From the NCBI RefSeq assembly GCF_018917235.1, contig NZ_JAHLOF010000002.1:372001-436000 (forward strand): 64,000 nucleotides of DNA. The letters are read 5' to 3'. Position 1 is the first letter of the stretch. Every line of letters begins with the position of its first letter. This stretch comes from Metaclostridioides mangenotii. Its GTDB lineage: Bacteria; Bacillota; Clostridia; Peptostreptococcales; Peptostreptococcaceae. A program made the position numbers and the translations under genes. Below are positions 12,309-26,300 of this stretch, piece after piece. Under the pieces are notes generated by a model, which ran no database searches, had not been told where the DNA came from, and saw only the letters and a program-made list of their open reading frames with translations.

Positions 12309-12705
12309 AGAATTCCCCTCTCATAAATATTTTTATCTTATTTAATAAGTTTTCAGCATAAAAAAACTACTTATATATTTCAACTATTACTCTTTATAAA
12401 TCATAAAATGACCTAAATTACATACGAGTTAAAATAGATTTTGAAATATAAAATAGTTATAGTTATTTGAATAATTAATAAATCACTATATGAAATTTAT
12501 ATTTATAATATTTTATTAATTACTTCTGCATGTATTAAATATATTATATTTAAACAAAATTTGTTACTAAACATGTTAAAATTTCAATCTTATAGCATAA
12601 TATATATTTTTTTTATCTAAGATACAAATAAAAGCTATCAGCGATTATTAATCGCCGATAGCCTTAATTGGCACTTACATTTTACAATTTTTTTATTTTA
12701 ATCAA
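12309..12705. other. AT-rich gap between the exosporium gene and its glycosyltransferase
   Basis: 397 bases without a convincing ORF. It holds the exosporium gene terminator near 12631-12665 and a GAGAGGGGAA ribosome binding site for the glycosyltransferase. A separate promoter for the latter is likely because of the terminator, but I could not fix one. Confidence 0.5.
12631..12665 (-). terminator. Terminator of the collagen-like exosporium gene
   Basis: Inverted repeat with arms AAAGCTATCAGCGATT and AATCGCCGATAGCCTT (one mismatch region), followed on the minus strand by TTTTATTTG. It is 41 bases after the stop codon. Confidence 0.75.
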
Positions 12706-17796
<5,091 letters not shown>

Positions 17797-17835
17797 TCAC
17801 AACTCCTAATCTTATTTGAGCATATACGCTCTCTA

Positions 17836-17863
17836 TATATTATTCAGGTACGCAAATTCTTGT
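17836..17863 (-). promoter_or_regulatory. Candidate sigma-K promoter of the exosporium gene
   Basis: Minus strand: AC at 17863-17862, a 17-base spacer, then AATAATATA at 17844-17836. It matches the Bacillus sigma-K pattern AC-N16/17-CATANNNTA at all positions but one. It lies 43 bases upstream of the ATG. The same layout occurs before the two Arg/Cys-rich genes near 41 kb. Confidence 0.5.
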
Positions 17864-17965
17864 GATTAATTTACAATTCGATTTTATTTTATGTTTTTTT
17901 ATAATTTATTATATTTTTTTACAAAATATTTTTCAAAATTAGAATATGTTATTAAATACAAAATG

Positions 17966-18001
17966 AAAAAGAGGTATGCAAATTTAATATCACATACCTC
18001 T
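17966..18001 (-). terminator. Terminator of the nitroreductase gene
   Basis: Inverted repeat GAGGTATG / CATACCTC followed on the minus strand by TTTTTCATTTTG, just after the stop at 18015. Confidence 0.8.
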
Positions 18002-18014
18002 ATCTTTATATATT

Positions 18015-18620
18015 CTATTTAAAAACTTTATATTTATGTTCTAATGGAGCAAACTCTTTCTCATCTGGTGTTGATGTTGGATTACCAAATGGCATCTGTG
18101 CAATAAATTTCCAGTTGCTTGGAATATCCCAAGTTTTATAAACATCCTCATTTATAAGTGGATTGTAGTGTTGTAATGATGCCCCAAGACCTTCTATTTC
18201 TAATGATGACCAAACTATATACTGTAACATACCACTGGTTTGCTCAGCCCATATAGGGAAGTTATCTTTATAAAGAGAAAATCTATTTTGAAGATCTTCT
18301 ACTACTGTTTGATCCTCAAAGAATAAAACCGTTCCGTATCCTTCTTTGAATGAATTGATCTTACCTTCGGTAGAACTTTTAAATTGTTCCTCTGGTGTTA
18401 CTTCTATCAACTTGTCTTTAGTTATTTCCCATAATTTTTCATGTTGTTCTCCAAATAATACTACTACCCTTGAACTTTGACTATTAAAAGCAGAAGGAAC
18501 ATAGTTTACTGCATCCTTAATAATCTCTTCTATTCTATCCTCACTTACTTCTATATTTCTATCTAAACCATATATTGTACGTCTTTTTTGTAAAATTTTA
18601 TAAAAATTTCTTCTCATCAT
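18015..18620 (-). CDS. Nitroreductase family protein (Frm2-like)
   Basis: A 201-residue FMN-dependent oxidoreductase of the COG3560 group (RRTIYGLDRNIEVSEDRI, AFNSQSSRVVVLFG and GMLQYIVWSSLEIEGLGASL). Members reduce nitro compounds or quinones and some respond to fatty acid or redox stress. A ribosome binding site GGAGGTAAG precedes the start. A second in-frame Met follows the first, so the start may be one codon later. Confidence 0.85.
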   Translation of the reverse strand: MMRRNFYKILQKRRTIYGLDRNIEVSEDRIEEIIKDAVNYVPSAFNSQSSRVVVLFGEQHEKLWEITKDKLIEVTPEEQFKSSTEGKINSFKEGYGTVLFFEDQTVVEDLQNRFSLYKDNFPIWAEQTSGMLQYIVWSSLEIEGLGASLQHYNPLINEDVYKTWDIPSNWKFIAQMPFGNPTSTPDEKEFAPLEHKYKVFK

Positions 18621-18750
18621 AACTTACCTCCGAAATATTATTTGTTCTTAAAAAATCATTATATATTATATCGTATATATTATTTATATATACCTTGATG
18701 ATCGTTTTTAAAACATATAAATTGCTAAATAGTTATTTCAATGAAGTTAT

Positions 18751-19248
18751 CTATTTCAAATAATCAAATATTATTCTGTATTCAGTTATTAAGTCTTCAT
18801 ACGAATACCTGGCTCTGTTAGCGGAGCTTGTAGACGGAAGATATATTGATTCTATTGTTGTATCATTATAACAATACTTTTTATATAAATCTGTTGCCTT
18901 TTTACCTGTAGTAAATACTGCTTTCACCTTACTGTTTTTAATTATTTTATTTATATCATTCGCTTCAGGATTTTTTATACTACTATCCTCGGCACCTTTT
19001 ATTTCGCATGATTTTAATACATCCCATAAGGCTATTTTCTTCTCTCTTAAGAATCTCATCTTCTCTTCATTATTACTAAGCTTATCTATTGAAAACAAAT
19101 CAGACATAATAGGCCAGAACCTGTTTTGAGCATGTCCATAGTAAAAACCTACTTCTCTCGATTTTGGAGACGGCATCGTTCCTAGTATTAGAATTTTCGA
19201 ATTTTCATCGTATACAGGATCTATCGTATGTGTAATTTTATCTAGCAT
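18751..19248 (-). CDS. Hypoxanthine (deoxyinosine) DNA glycosylase, UDG family 6
   Basis: A base-excision repair enzyme of about 165 residues. Motifs are ILGTMPSPKS, YYGHAQNRFW and LPSTSSANRA, which match the hypoxanthine-DNA glycosylase branch of the uracil glycosylase superfamily. It removes deaminated adenine from DNA. I chose ATG 19248 (MLDKITHTIDP) with GGGAGG upstream over the TTG at 19302, whose extension resembles no family member. Confidence 0.82.
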   Translation of the reverse strand: MLDKITHTIDPVYDENSKILILGTMPSPKSREVGFYYGHAQNRFWPIMSDLFSIDKLSNNEEKMRFLREKKIALWDVLKSCEIKGAEDSSIKNPEANDINKIIKNSKVKAVFTTGKKATDLYKKYCYNDTTIESIYLPSTSSANRARYSYEDLITEYRIIFDYLK

Positions 19249-19338
19249 ATTCCCTATATCCTCCCAATATCTACCTCTTACTTCCCATTGAGAAGGAGGC
19301 AATGTATTTAATATATATCTTACTTAATTTTTATTAAT

Positions 19339-21726
19339 TTAAATTTGCATCTTATATTTAACTTTATATTTTAAATCAATATATTTTCTAATTAAAATTG
19401 TAATTACCGTTCTAATAAGGTTGTATACTGGAATAACAGTTAATAATAAGGGTATCGCTATCGTAATTATTTTAAAGCTTAATATGCTTTCTAAAGAAAA
19501 TATATTTCTAAAAAATACTATTAAAGTAACAAAAGTACTTATCAATGCTATTAACATGATTCCTATCTTTTTATTAATAGGTTTAGATATTCTAACTAAA
19601 GATGTAAAACATACCGCACCTGTAAGTAAAACACATAATGTCGATTTCATACCATAACTAAGTTCGAATATACTTCCGAGAATCATTATAGTTATAATAT
19701 AAGCAACTACAGAGATACCAGAAGAAAACGCAGGAGTTAAAACATTTATTAGAAACCCATCTTTTATCTGAGAGTAATTTGGTCTTAACGCTAAGAAAAA
19801 AGATGGTATGCCAACTCCAAGTGCAGTTATTGGCATTAATTGTATTGGATGAAATGGGTAGGCTGAGTTTATAAATATAAATAAAGTTGCAAGTATTGTT
19901 GAATACACTGTTTTCATTAGATACTGAGATGCAATTTGTTGTATATTATTAACAACCCTTCTTCCCTCCATAACAACTCCTACCATTGATTTGAAATTGG
20001 AATCTAATAATACAAAGTCCGATACTCCCTTTGCTGCATCGCTACCTTCTGCCATTGCAATACTGCAATCTGCCTCTTTTAAAGCTAATATGTCATTTAC
20101 ACCATCCCCTGTCATACCGACAGTATAACCTTGTTCCTTAAATGTTTTTATTAATTTTTTCTTTTGCTCAGGGCTTACTCGACCAAAAACCTTATATGAT
20201 TCTGCATAAAAAGCTAGGTCTTTTGAATCTTTTATTTCGCTCATATCAACATACTGTTGAGCACCTTCTACTCCCGCTCTTGTTGCAATTTTAGATACAG
20301 TTTTAGCATTGTCCCCAGAAATAATCCTTACTGCAACACCCTGATCTTTAAAATACTTAAGTGTCTCTTCAGCTTCATACCTAATTGTATCCTCCATTGT
20401 AGCTAGTCCAATTATCCTTAAATCATCAGGTATTTTATTATCTTTTATAACTATATCTGAATATGCGAATGCTAATATCCTTTCACCTTTACAAGCAGAC
20501 ATATCTATTATTTTCTTTACACCTTCTGATAGATCTTTAAATATAAATTCTGGTGCTCCCATTACATAACTTCCATGTTCTTCAAATGAAACAGCACTCC
20601 ATTTTCTCTCCGATGAAAACGGAATCTTTTTAACAATACTCCAATTATAAGATTCAGTTAAATAATCTTTTAAAGCTAAGCTTGTAGAATTATCATCCTC
20701 AAGGCTATTAACTAGAGTTAATATACATTTTTTTAGATTATTTACATTCTCTTCATTTGCCGAGCCGTCATTTGAAATTGAAATAAAATCTTTAACCTTT
20801 ATATTTCCATCAGTTATTGTTCCTGTTTTATCTAAACATAATAGATCTACTCTAGCCAAATTTTCTATTGATCCCATAGTTTTAACTAAAACTTTTTTTC
20901 TTGTAAGGTTAATTACACCCACTGCAAGTGCAATTGATGTAATTAAGATCAATCCTTCTGGAATCATACCAATCACAGCTGCTGAAGTACCCAATATAGC
21001 TTGATTTTTATCTATACCAGATGTCATTTTACTAGTAAAAAGCAATATACCTATAGGGATTATTGCAAATGTAAGCATTTTAATTATTTTTTTTAAAGTT
21101 CTTATAAGCTCACTATTAATATCTTTAGACTTCTTGGCCTCCATGGCAATCTTAGATGCATAACTTTTTACACCTACATTGGTTACATTAATATATGCTG
21201 ATCCACTCAGAACAAAGCTTCCAGACATAACTTCCGACTCATTATGTTTATAAACTGGATCTGATTCGCCTGTAAGTTGAGATTCATCTACCTCTAGTCC
21301 ATCTGTTTTAATTACTATTCCATCTACGCAAAGCTGATCTCCTCTACGAACTATTATCAAATCATCTTTTACCAACTCTTGTTGTTCTATCTTTCTTTCA
21401 ATACCTTCTCTAATCACAGTAGTTTTTGCTTGATTTAACAAAGACAATTTATCTACACTCTTTTTAGCTCTTATTTCTTGGATAATCCCTATACTTATAT
21501 TAGAAATAATTACACCCAAAAATAATACGTTTTTGTAACTTCCTGTATATATAATTAAAGCTGTTATAACTACATTTATAAGATTAAAAAGAGTGCAAAT
21601 GTTATCTATAAATATTCTTTTATAGCTTCTTGTCATTGGCTTTATAGGTAGGTTGCTTTCCTTACACTTGACTCTATGTTCGACTTCAGCGCTTGTCAAT
21701 CCGTTAAGTTTTTGATCCATCAACAT
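19339..21726 (-). CDS. Cation-transporting P-type ATPase
   Basis: A 795-residue membrane pump. The phosphorylation site is LDKTGT, with the actuator motif LTGESDPV, hinge MTGDGVNDILALKEADC and the membrane motif PEGLILITS. Multiple transmembrane helices lie at both ends. No heavy-metal-binding domain or CPC motif is present, so it is not a P1B pump. It resembles bacterial Ca2+/Mn2+ exporters of the CaxP kind, but the ion cannot be settled from sequence. Confidence 0.88.
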   Translation of the reverse strand: MLMDQKLNGLTSAEVEHRVKCKESNLPIKPMTRSYKRIFIDNICTLFNLINVVITALIIYTGSYKNVLFLGVIISNISIGIIQEIRAKKSVDKLSLLNQAKTTVIREGIERKIEQQELVKDDLIIVRRGDQLCVDGIVIKTDGLEVDESQLTGESDPVYKHNESEVMSGSFVLSGSAYINVTNVGVKSYASKIAMEAKKSKDINSELIRTLKKIIKMLTFAIIPIGILLFTSKMTSGIDKNQAILGTSAAVIGMIPEGLILITSIALAVGVINLTRKKVLVKTMGSIENLARVDLLCLDKTGTITDGNIKVKDFISISNDGSANEENVNNLKKCILTLVNSLEDDNSTSLALKDYLTESYNWSIVKKIPFSSERKWSAVSFEEHGSYVMGAPEFIFKDLSEGVKKIIDMSACKGERILAFAYSDIVIKDNKIPDDLRIIGLATMEDTIRYEAEETLKYFKDQGVAVRIISGDNAKTVSKIATRAGVEGAQQYVDMSEIKDSKDLAFYAESYKVFGRVSPEQKKKLIKTFKEQGYTVGMTGDGVNDILALKEADCSIAMAEGSDAAKGVSDFVLLDSNFKSMVGVVMEGRRVVNNIQQIASQYLMKTVYSTILATLFIFINSAYPFHPIQLMPITALGVGIPSFFLALRPNYSQIKDGFLINVLTPAFSSGISVVAYIITIMILGSIFELSYGMKSTLCVLLTGAVCFTSLVRISKPINKKIGIMLIALISTFVTLIVFFRNIFSLESILSFKIITIAIPLLLTVIPVYNLIRTVITILIRKYIDLKYKVKYKMQI

Positions 21727-21968
21727 TCATCATCCCTTCTACCTAAATTAATTCCTCAGTACTAATATTCCAAAATCTATTTTTATTATTTTCTTTTAGA
21801 GAATATTTATTTTTTTAATAATATCATACTTAAAGGAGTTCTAATCGAAAATTAAGTAAATCTTTAGTATTTTTAATATATTTTTTTCTTTTTTCATATA
21901 TTTAAATGGATTTCTTCACAAGTACTATTTCTTATAAATCATATCTATTATATATAATAATTGAAAGA

Positions 21969-22010
21969 GGGAGTGTTCAAAATTAAGATATCTAACTTGA
22001 ACAACTCCCT
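21969..22010. terminator. Hairpin downstream of the NmrA-like gene
   Basis: Arms AGGGAGTGTTCAA and TTGAACAACTCCCT. It lies about 90 bases beyond the stop of the gene at 22102, within a 375-base gap to the ATPase gene. The T-run is weak. No ORF is seen in the gap. Confidence 0.45.
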
Positions 22011-22101
22011 TATACTGTTTAAATTATTTTTATGTGTATACTTTAGATTTTATTTATTATAATATTTTATGCTATCACTATCAAGTTAGTTTTTTCTATT
22101 A

Positions 22102-22737
22102 TTACTTTGAAACTACTGAAAAACGTTTTTGAATATATATTGCATTTTCAGCTTCATCGATCATAGCTACAGCAAAATCAGCATAACTTATCTCACTTTC
22201 ACCTTTGCTATTTAATGTTAGAACATCTCCCCCCAGGTTATAACTTCCAGTTCGTTTACCATCTGCAACAAAATTAGCTGCTGGACTTAGATAAGTCCAT
22301 TTAACATCGTTTCTTGATTTTATTTCATCAAATGCTTTACCCATATTTACAGCAATTGGCATATAATCATCTGGAAAATCTGGTGTATCCATCAATCTAG
22401 TCTCAAGTTCTTTATCAATGTATAAACTACCTGCACCACCTACAATTAAAAGGCGATTATCTACTTTACTAAGTATATCCGCTAAGTGCTTTAATGTAGT
22501 ATAGTGCAAAGGTAGAGTCTCCTCTGTCCAAAATCCTAATGCATCTACAATTACATCAAATTCTTTAAGATCATTAATGTTTAAATCTAATGCATCCTTC
22601 ACTAGTATACTAGCTTTATTATTTATCTTTCCATTGTCTCGTCTTACAATTGCTGTTGTATCATGCCCTCTATTTATTGATTCCTCTAAAAGTAAACTTC
22701 CTTGTTTTCCCGTTGCTCCTATAACTGCTATTTTCAT
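22102..22737 (-). CDS. NAD(P)H-binding NmrA-like oxidoreductase
   Basis: A 211-residue atypical short-chain dehydrogenase. The nucleotide-binding motif IAVIGATGKQGSLLLEE is N-terminal, and FDVIVDALGFW and LLIVGGAGSLYID lie in the core. It lacks the usual YxxxK catalytic pair. It is transcribed away from a HxlR-type regulator, a common pairing in which the regulator senses electrophiles or redox stress and controls the neighbour. The substrate is unknown. Confidence 0.85.
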   Translation of the reverse strand: MKIAVIGATGKQGSLLLEESINRGHDTTAIVRRDNGKINNKASILVKDALDLNINDLKEFDVIVDALGFWTEETLPLHYTTLKHLADILSKVDNRLLIVGGAGSLYIDKELETRLMDTPDFPDDYMPIAVNMGKAFDEIKSRNDVKWTYLSPAANFVADGKRTGSYNLGGDVLTLNSKGESEISYADFAVAMIDEAENAIYIQKRFSVVSK

Positions 22738-22855
22738 AATTTTTCCTCCTGTATTTTAATTTAATTACTTAATATTAATGTCATTCTTGTTTGCTTATCT
22801 TATTATTATTTTAAAATTAATAGTATCTATAGTAAAGTAAGCACTTTATAGTAAT

Positions 22856-22877
22856 ATAGTATCTATTTAGATACTAT
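22856..22877. promoter_or_regulatory. Perfect palindrome, candidate HxlR operator
   Basis: Ten-base arms ATAGTATCTA and TAGATACTAT separated by TT. A further half site TAGTATCTAT is at 22821-22830. The GTAT...ATAC character resembles sites of YodB/HypR-type regulators. It lies in the divergent 313-base promoter region. Confidence 0.6.
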
Positions 22878-23050
22878 TATGTATTTACAATACATATAAT
22901 CTTAAACTTAGTCAAAAAATATATACATCTATTTGTAATTTATTAACGTAAGTATTATAATTAACCTACAAAACAAAGTTAGGTAAAAAATCATATATTT
23001 TAATTAATGATAAATCTCATAAAATTGTAATATTTTAAGGAGGAATCGAT

Positions 23051-23395
23051 ATGAAAGAAAATACTTTGCCTGCATGTCCTGTTGAAGTTACTCTTCAACT
23101 TATCGGAGATCGCTGGAAGGTCATTATACTAAGAGATTTAATGAATGGAACAAAACGGTTTGGAGAATTAAAGAAATCTGTCGGTAGCATAACACAGAAA
23201 GTTTTAACATCTAATCTAAGGGCTATGGAAGAAAGTGGCCTTCTGACTCGTAAGGTATATGCTGAAGTTCCACCAAGAGTCGAATATACTCTTACTGAAA
23301 TAGGCTACAGTCTTAAACCCATTTTAGATGTAATGTTTGATTGGGGAACTGCTTATAAAAATAACGTTGAAACTAAAAAAAGGTCGCAAGTATAA
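23051..23395 (+). CDS. HxlR family transcriptional regulator
   Basis: A 114-residue winged-helix regulator. CPVEVTLQLIGDRWKVIILR is the HxlR signature with the conserved N-terminal Cys. KSVGSITQKVLTSNLRAMEE is the recognition region and EYTLTEIGYSL the wing. The N-terminal Cys is the redox-sensing residue in relatives. It has AAGGAGGAATCGAT before the ATG. It probably controls itself and the divergent NmrA-like gene. Confidence 0.92.
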   Translation: MKENTLPACPVEVTLQLIGDRWKVIILRDLMNGTKRFGELKKSVGSITQKVLTSNLRAMEESGLLTRKVYAEVPPRVEYTLTEIGYSLKPILDVMFDWGTAYKNNVETKKRSQV

Positions 23396-23419
23396 TAATC
23401 TCTTGTGACCTTCTTTTTA
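23378..23419 (+). terminator. Terminator of the HxlR gene
   Basis: Arms AAGGTCGCAAG / CTTGTGACCTT followed by CTTTTTAT. The left arm overlaps the last codons of the gene. Confidence 0.75.
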
Positions 23420-23443
23420 TATTATATGTCGGATATTAATATT

Positions 23444-25000
23444 TTAGACTTCATAGTATTTATAAAGAACTTTTACAAATTCCGGTATATAGGATGATAT
23501 ATTTATACATTGATCTTTTTCTTCCCATTCCCTATGTTTCTCAAGTATGCCAATAGACCTCTTTATGAGATCCTTTGAGGTAAGATTCTCTCCTGTTTTT
23601 TCATTTATTAAGTTAACTAAACAATCAATAGTTTCTTTGTTTTCTAAAAAAGGAAAAATAGCGAACATACAAATCCCCAAATTATCAAAACTGCTCATTA
23701 TGCTATAAAGATACTCATGATCGCTTAAGTACTCACACTCACTGACTCTATATGGTATTTTTATATTAAATTCATTTCCTCTAGTATTTGAAGGCTTTGC
23801 TACCATTATATCTAATGCTTTCTCATCTCTGTATAGAGAAGATATCCCTTTTGAAGTACTTGAAAGTATTCTTCCAATTGGTGTCAGCTTCTCTATTTGC
23901 TCTAACATATAATTTATGTTTTCTTTACTATATTCTATACGCTCTGCTTTTAAAAATAATGCACAACTAGATAAAAACTCTATTGTCTCGACTCCCAAAT
24001 CGAAGCACTTTTTATTTAGATTTGAAACATAAGCATTGTCAACGATTCCAAATAAATTTTTACACGCATTTATAGCTTCCGTTTCCGAAGGAGCATCATA
24101 AGCCTTATCTCCATCTTTTCTATGTCTATTTAGACAACCTATAACACATCCTGCCGCACAATTCTTGTTTATTTTCTGCGACGATTCTCCTTCATATAAA
24201 TGATATCCTTTTATTTTTCCAGCTTTTATTGTCTCCTCATCCATATGAAACTTCATACCTTCATTCATCAACTTAATGAGAGTAATCGAACCGTGAGTTG
24301 GAAGTGCATTCCCACAAATTGGATCATCGATAATGCTTTTAGATATAGTCTTACTGTTATCTATGAATATTGACCTATCCTTAACTGGTGATTCTGTAAT
24401 CTTGTCTGTAGTAACAGCTACTGCCTTTAACCCCTTAACACCAAATATATCTCCCATAGTTCCTCTAGATCCATGAAATTTAGGTATCCCATTTGGATAA
24501 GTACTAAAAAGGCTAGCAATACCTAGTGCGTGTTCTCCAGCAGGACCGATTCCAATTATTGATGTGTTTTCTCCCCATTTTATTCTTAAACTATCAATGG
24601 TTTCTTCTACTTTTTTATACTTAAAATCATTTAGTTTATTTATACTTATACAATCTTCATTAATATGTAAAACTACGGTATCCATTGAATATCCTATTAC
24701 TTCAATTGCCCCAATGTCTAAAGACGCCAATTTTTGAGATATTGGTCCTGATAGATTTCCTGACTTAATTCTATTATTATCTAGCCTTTTTGATACAATA
24801 CTAAGTCTTCCTGTGCACGGGGCTAAAGTTCCAGAAAGAAGTCCCGGCGCCAATACCAATTTTGATGAATACTTATCAGTGGTATTATCATCCCTTATTA
24901 ATTCTAAAGCAAGAGATTTACCTAGATTCTCAAAGGATTTTTCGAGATATCTTTCAGTAATTTTTTCATTGGTTAAGTCAACTGTAATAATTCTACTCAT
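23444..25000 (-). CDS. Aldehyde:ferredoxin oxidoreductase family protein
   Basis: A 518-residue tungsten-pterin enzyme homologue. The Fe-S ligand motif CAAGCVIGC is near residue 285, and GPAGEHALGIASLFST and FHGSRGTMGDIFGVKGLKAV are cofactor-contact signatures. It is shorter than classical AOR (about 600). I use ATG 25000 (MSRIITVDLTNE) with GGAGGAG upstream and reject the ATG ten codons earlier. It may oxidise aldehydes with ferredoxin; the substrate is unknown. It is a single gene, with no cofactor genes nearby. Confidence 0.85.
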   Translation of the reverse strand: MSRIITVDLTNEKITERYLEKSFENLGKSLALELIRDDNTTDKYSSKLVLAPGLLSGTLAPCTGRLSIVSKRLDNNRIKSGNLSGPISQKLASLDIGAIEVIGYSMDTVVLHINEDCISINKLNDFKYKKVEETIDSLRIKWGENTSIIGIGPAGEHALGIASLFSTYPNGIPKFHGSRGTMGDIFGVKGLKAVAVTTDKITESPVKDRSIFIDNSKTISKSIIDDPICGNALPTHGSITLIKLMNEGMKFHMDEETIKAGKIKGYHLYEGESSQKINKNCAAGCVIGCLNRHRKDGDKAYDAPSETEAINACKNLFGIVDNAYVSNLNKKCFDLGVETIEFLSSCALFLKAERIEYSKENINYMLEQIEKLTPIGRILSSTSKGISSLYRDEKALDIMVAKPSNTRGNEFNIKIPYRVSECEYLSDHEYLYSIMSSFDNLGICMFAIFPFLENKETIDCLVNLINEKTGENLTSKDLIKRSIGILEKHREWEEKDQCINISSYIPEFVKVLYKYYEV

Positions 25001-25064
25001 TTTGCTCCTCCAATTACATAATTTATTCAAACATTTCCATACACTCTAACAATACTTAACTATA

Positions 25065-25136
25065 TCAATCATTTAAATCTGCAACATCATAGATAATAAG
25101 TACTGCCGATAAGACCAATGTAGCAAATTTCTTCAT
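25065..25136 (-). CDS. Possible 23-residue peptide
   Basis: Minus-strand ATG preceded by AGGGGTGAAATTT, encoding MKKFATLVLSAVLIIYD and a short tail before TGA. The Lys-Lys start and hydrophobic core look like a truncated signal peptide or a tiny membrane peptide. Nothing else supports it. It lies 64 bases upstream of the AOR-family start and could be a leader ORF. Confidence 0.3.
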   Translation of the reverse strand: MKKFATLVLSAVLIIYDVADLND

Positions 25137-25388
25137 AAATTTCACCCCTTAGCATGATTTACTTTCAAGTTCATTATAGATTGTAAATATATGGCATGTA
25201 CAATAGCTTGTATCTATATTTTATCTACGATTTATAATATATATCGATTTATTAAATAAAAATCATCTTGTTTCATGAGTATCACTAATCTTGATATTTT
25301 CATCAATATTAATTAATAATAAATAAACACTTTTTCGATCTATATATATAATTAAATATCTTTTTGTATGATACTATTACCATACTAG

Positions 25389-25422
25389 AAAAAACGACCT
25401 TCACTTTTTAAGTAAAGGTCAC
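25389..25422 (-). terminator. Strong terminator, second in series after satP
   Basis: Arms GACCTTCACTT / AAGTAAAGGTC with T6 on the minus strand. With the next hairpin it forms a double terminator in a 380-base gap that otherwise holds nothing visible. Confidence 0.75.
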
Positions 25423-25461
25423 TTTCTAATAACTTTAATAATTTTTTAATAAATTCAATAT

Positions 25462-25498
25462 TAAAAAAGGATATCCAAATTATAATTTTTAGATACCC
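25462..25498 (-). terminator. Terminator after the acetate transporter gene
   Basis: Arms GGATATCCAAA / TTTAGATACCC with G-U pairs, followed by TTTTTT on the minus strand. Confidence 0.75.
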
Positions 25499-25532
25499 TC
25501 TTTTGCACAAATTAAAAAATATGATTGCTTTA

Positions 25533-26150
25533 TTACTTAAATAGAGGTTTTCCTACTGGAAGAACCACTCTTTTATAGTGCGCATTTAATACCGCTGCAC
25601 CAGATCCATAAAATGATAATAATGCTATTAGTAACTCAGAATATGCAGCAAGGCTATGTCCAAATTCTGGAGCTATTCCAAAAGTGTTCATTGAAAGTCC
25701 TAAGAAAAGGAAATCAATTAATACAAATATAGAGAATAGAACTTTATGTGTTCCTGCTGCTCCAAAAGTCATAAATAATGTAAATATAAGGTAGCCAAAA
25801 TAAATAAATCCTAATTGATTTACATCAACTGCTTCTTGTAATGTAGTACCAAATACACCATAGTTTATTAGCCAACATGAAGCAACTACTAACCAAAAGA
25901 ACCCATAAGCTCCAAAAGCTGTACTTCCAAATGTATTTTTTATCTTTGCATCGTTAATGGACGCATAAATTTGTGCTAATCCTCCTAAAAAAATTGCCAC
26001 AGGTAATGCATAAGATAAATCTGATGTAATTCCTAGTTTTTGACTTGAAGCAACTAAAGTCACCATTGCCAATCCAAAAAGACCTATTGCTGAAGGATCA
26101 GCTACAGTTATTGTTACATTCTGTGAATTCTCTGTCGAGTGTACACTCAT
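25533..26150 (-). CDS. satP: GPR1/FUN34/YaaH (SatP) family acetate transporter
   Basis: A 205-residue protein with six predicted membrane helices. The family motif is present as DPSAIGLFGLAMVTLVASSQKLG-like sequence near residue 20 (canonical NPAPLGL replaced by DPSAIGL). Members move acetate or succinate with protons. I use ATG 26150 with AGGGGG upstream; the longer reading adds 18 unrelated residues. It stands alone with two terminators behind it. Confidence 0.88.
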   Translation of the reverse strand: MSVHSTENSQNVTITVADPSAIGLFGLAMVTLVASSQKLGITSDLSYALPVAIFLGGLAQIYASINDAKIKNTFGSTAFGAYGFFWLVVASCWLINYGVFGTTLQEAVDVNQLGFIYFGYLIFTLFMTFGAAGTHKVLFSIFVLIDFLFLGLSMNTFGIAPEFGHSLAAYSELLIALLSFYGSGAAVLNAHYKRVVLPVGKPLFK

Positions 26151-26300
26151 TAAAAAATACCCCCTAAAGTTTAATTTTCCCTTTATAAACATTAACACAA
26201 GCAAGTGACTAATTCAAGAATTTTCAATCAATTTAGTGGTATTAAAGTGATTTATTATAATTTATCTACTCATATAACTTAACTAAAAGATAAAATAAGT

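Noticed and set aside
21960..22011. GGGAGTGTTCAA hairpin considered as an insertion-sequence terminal repeat
   Set aside because: Both arms are within 42 bases, with no transposase and no target duplication seen. A simple hairpin is more likely.
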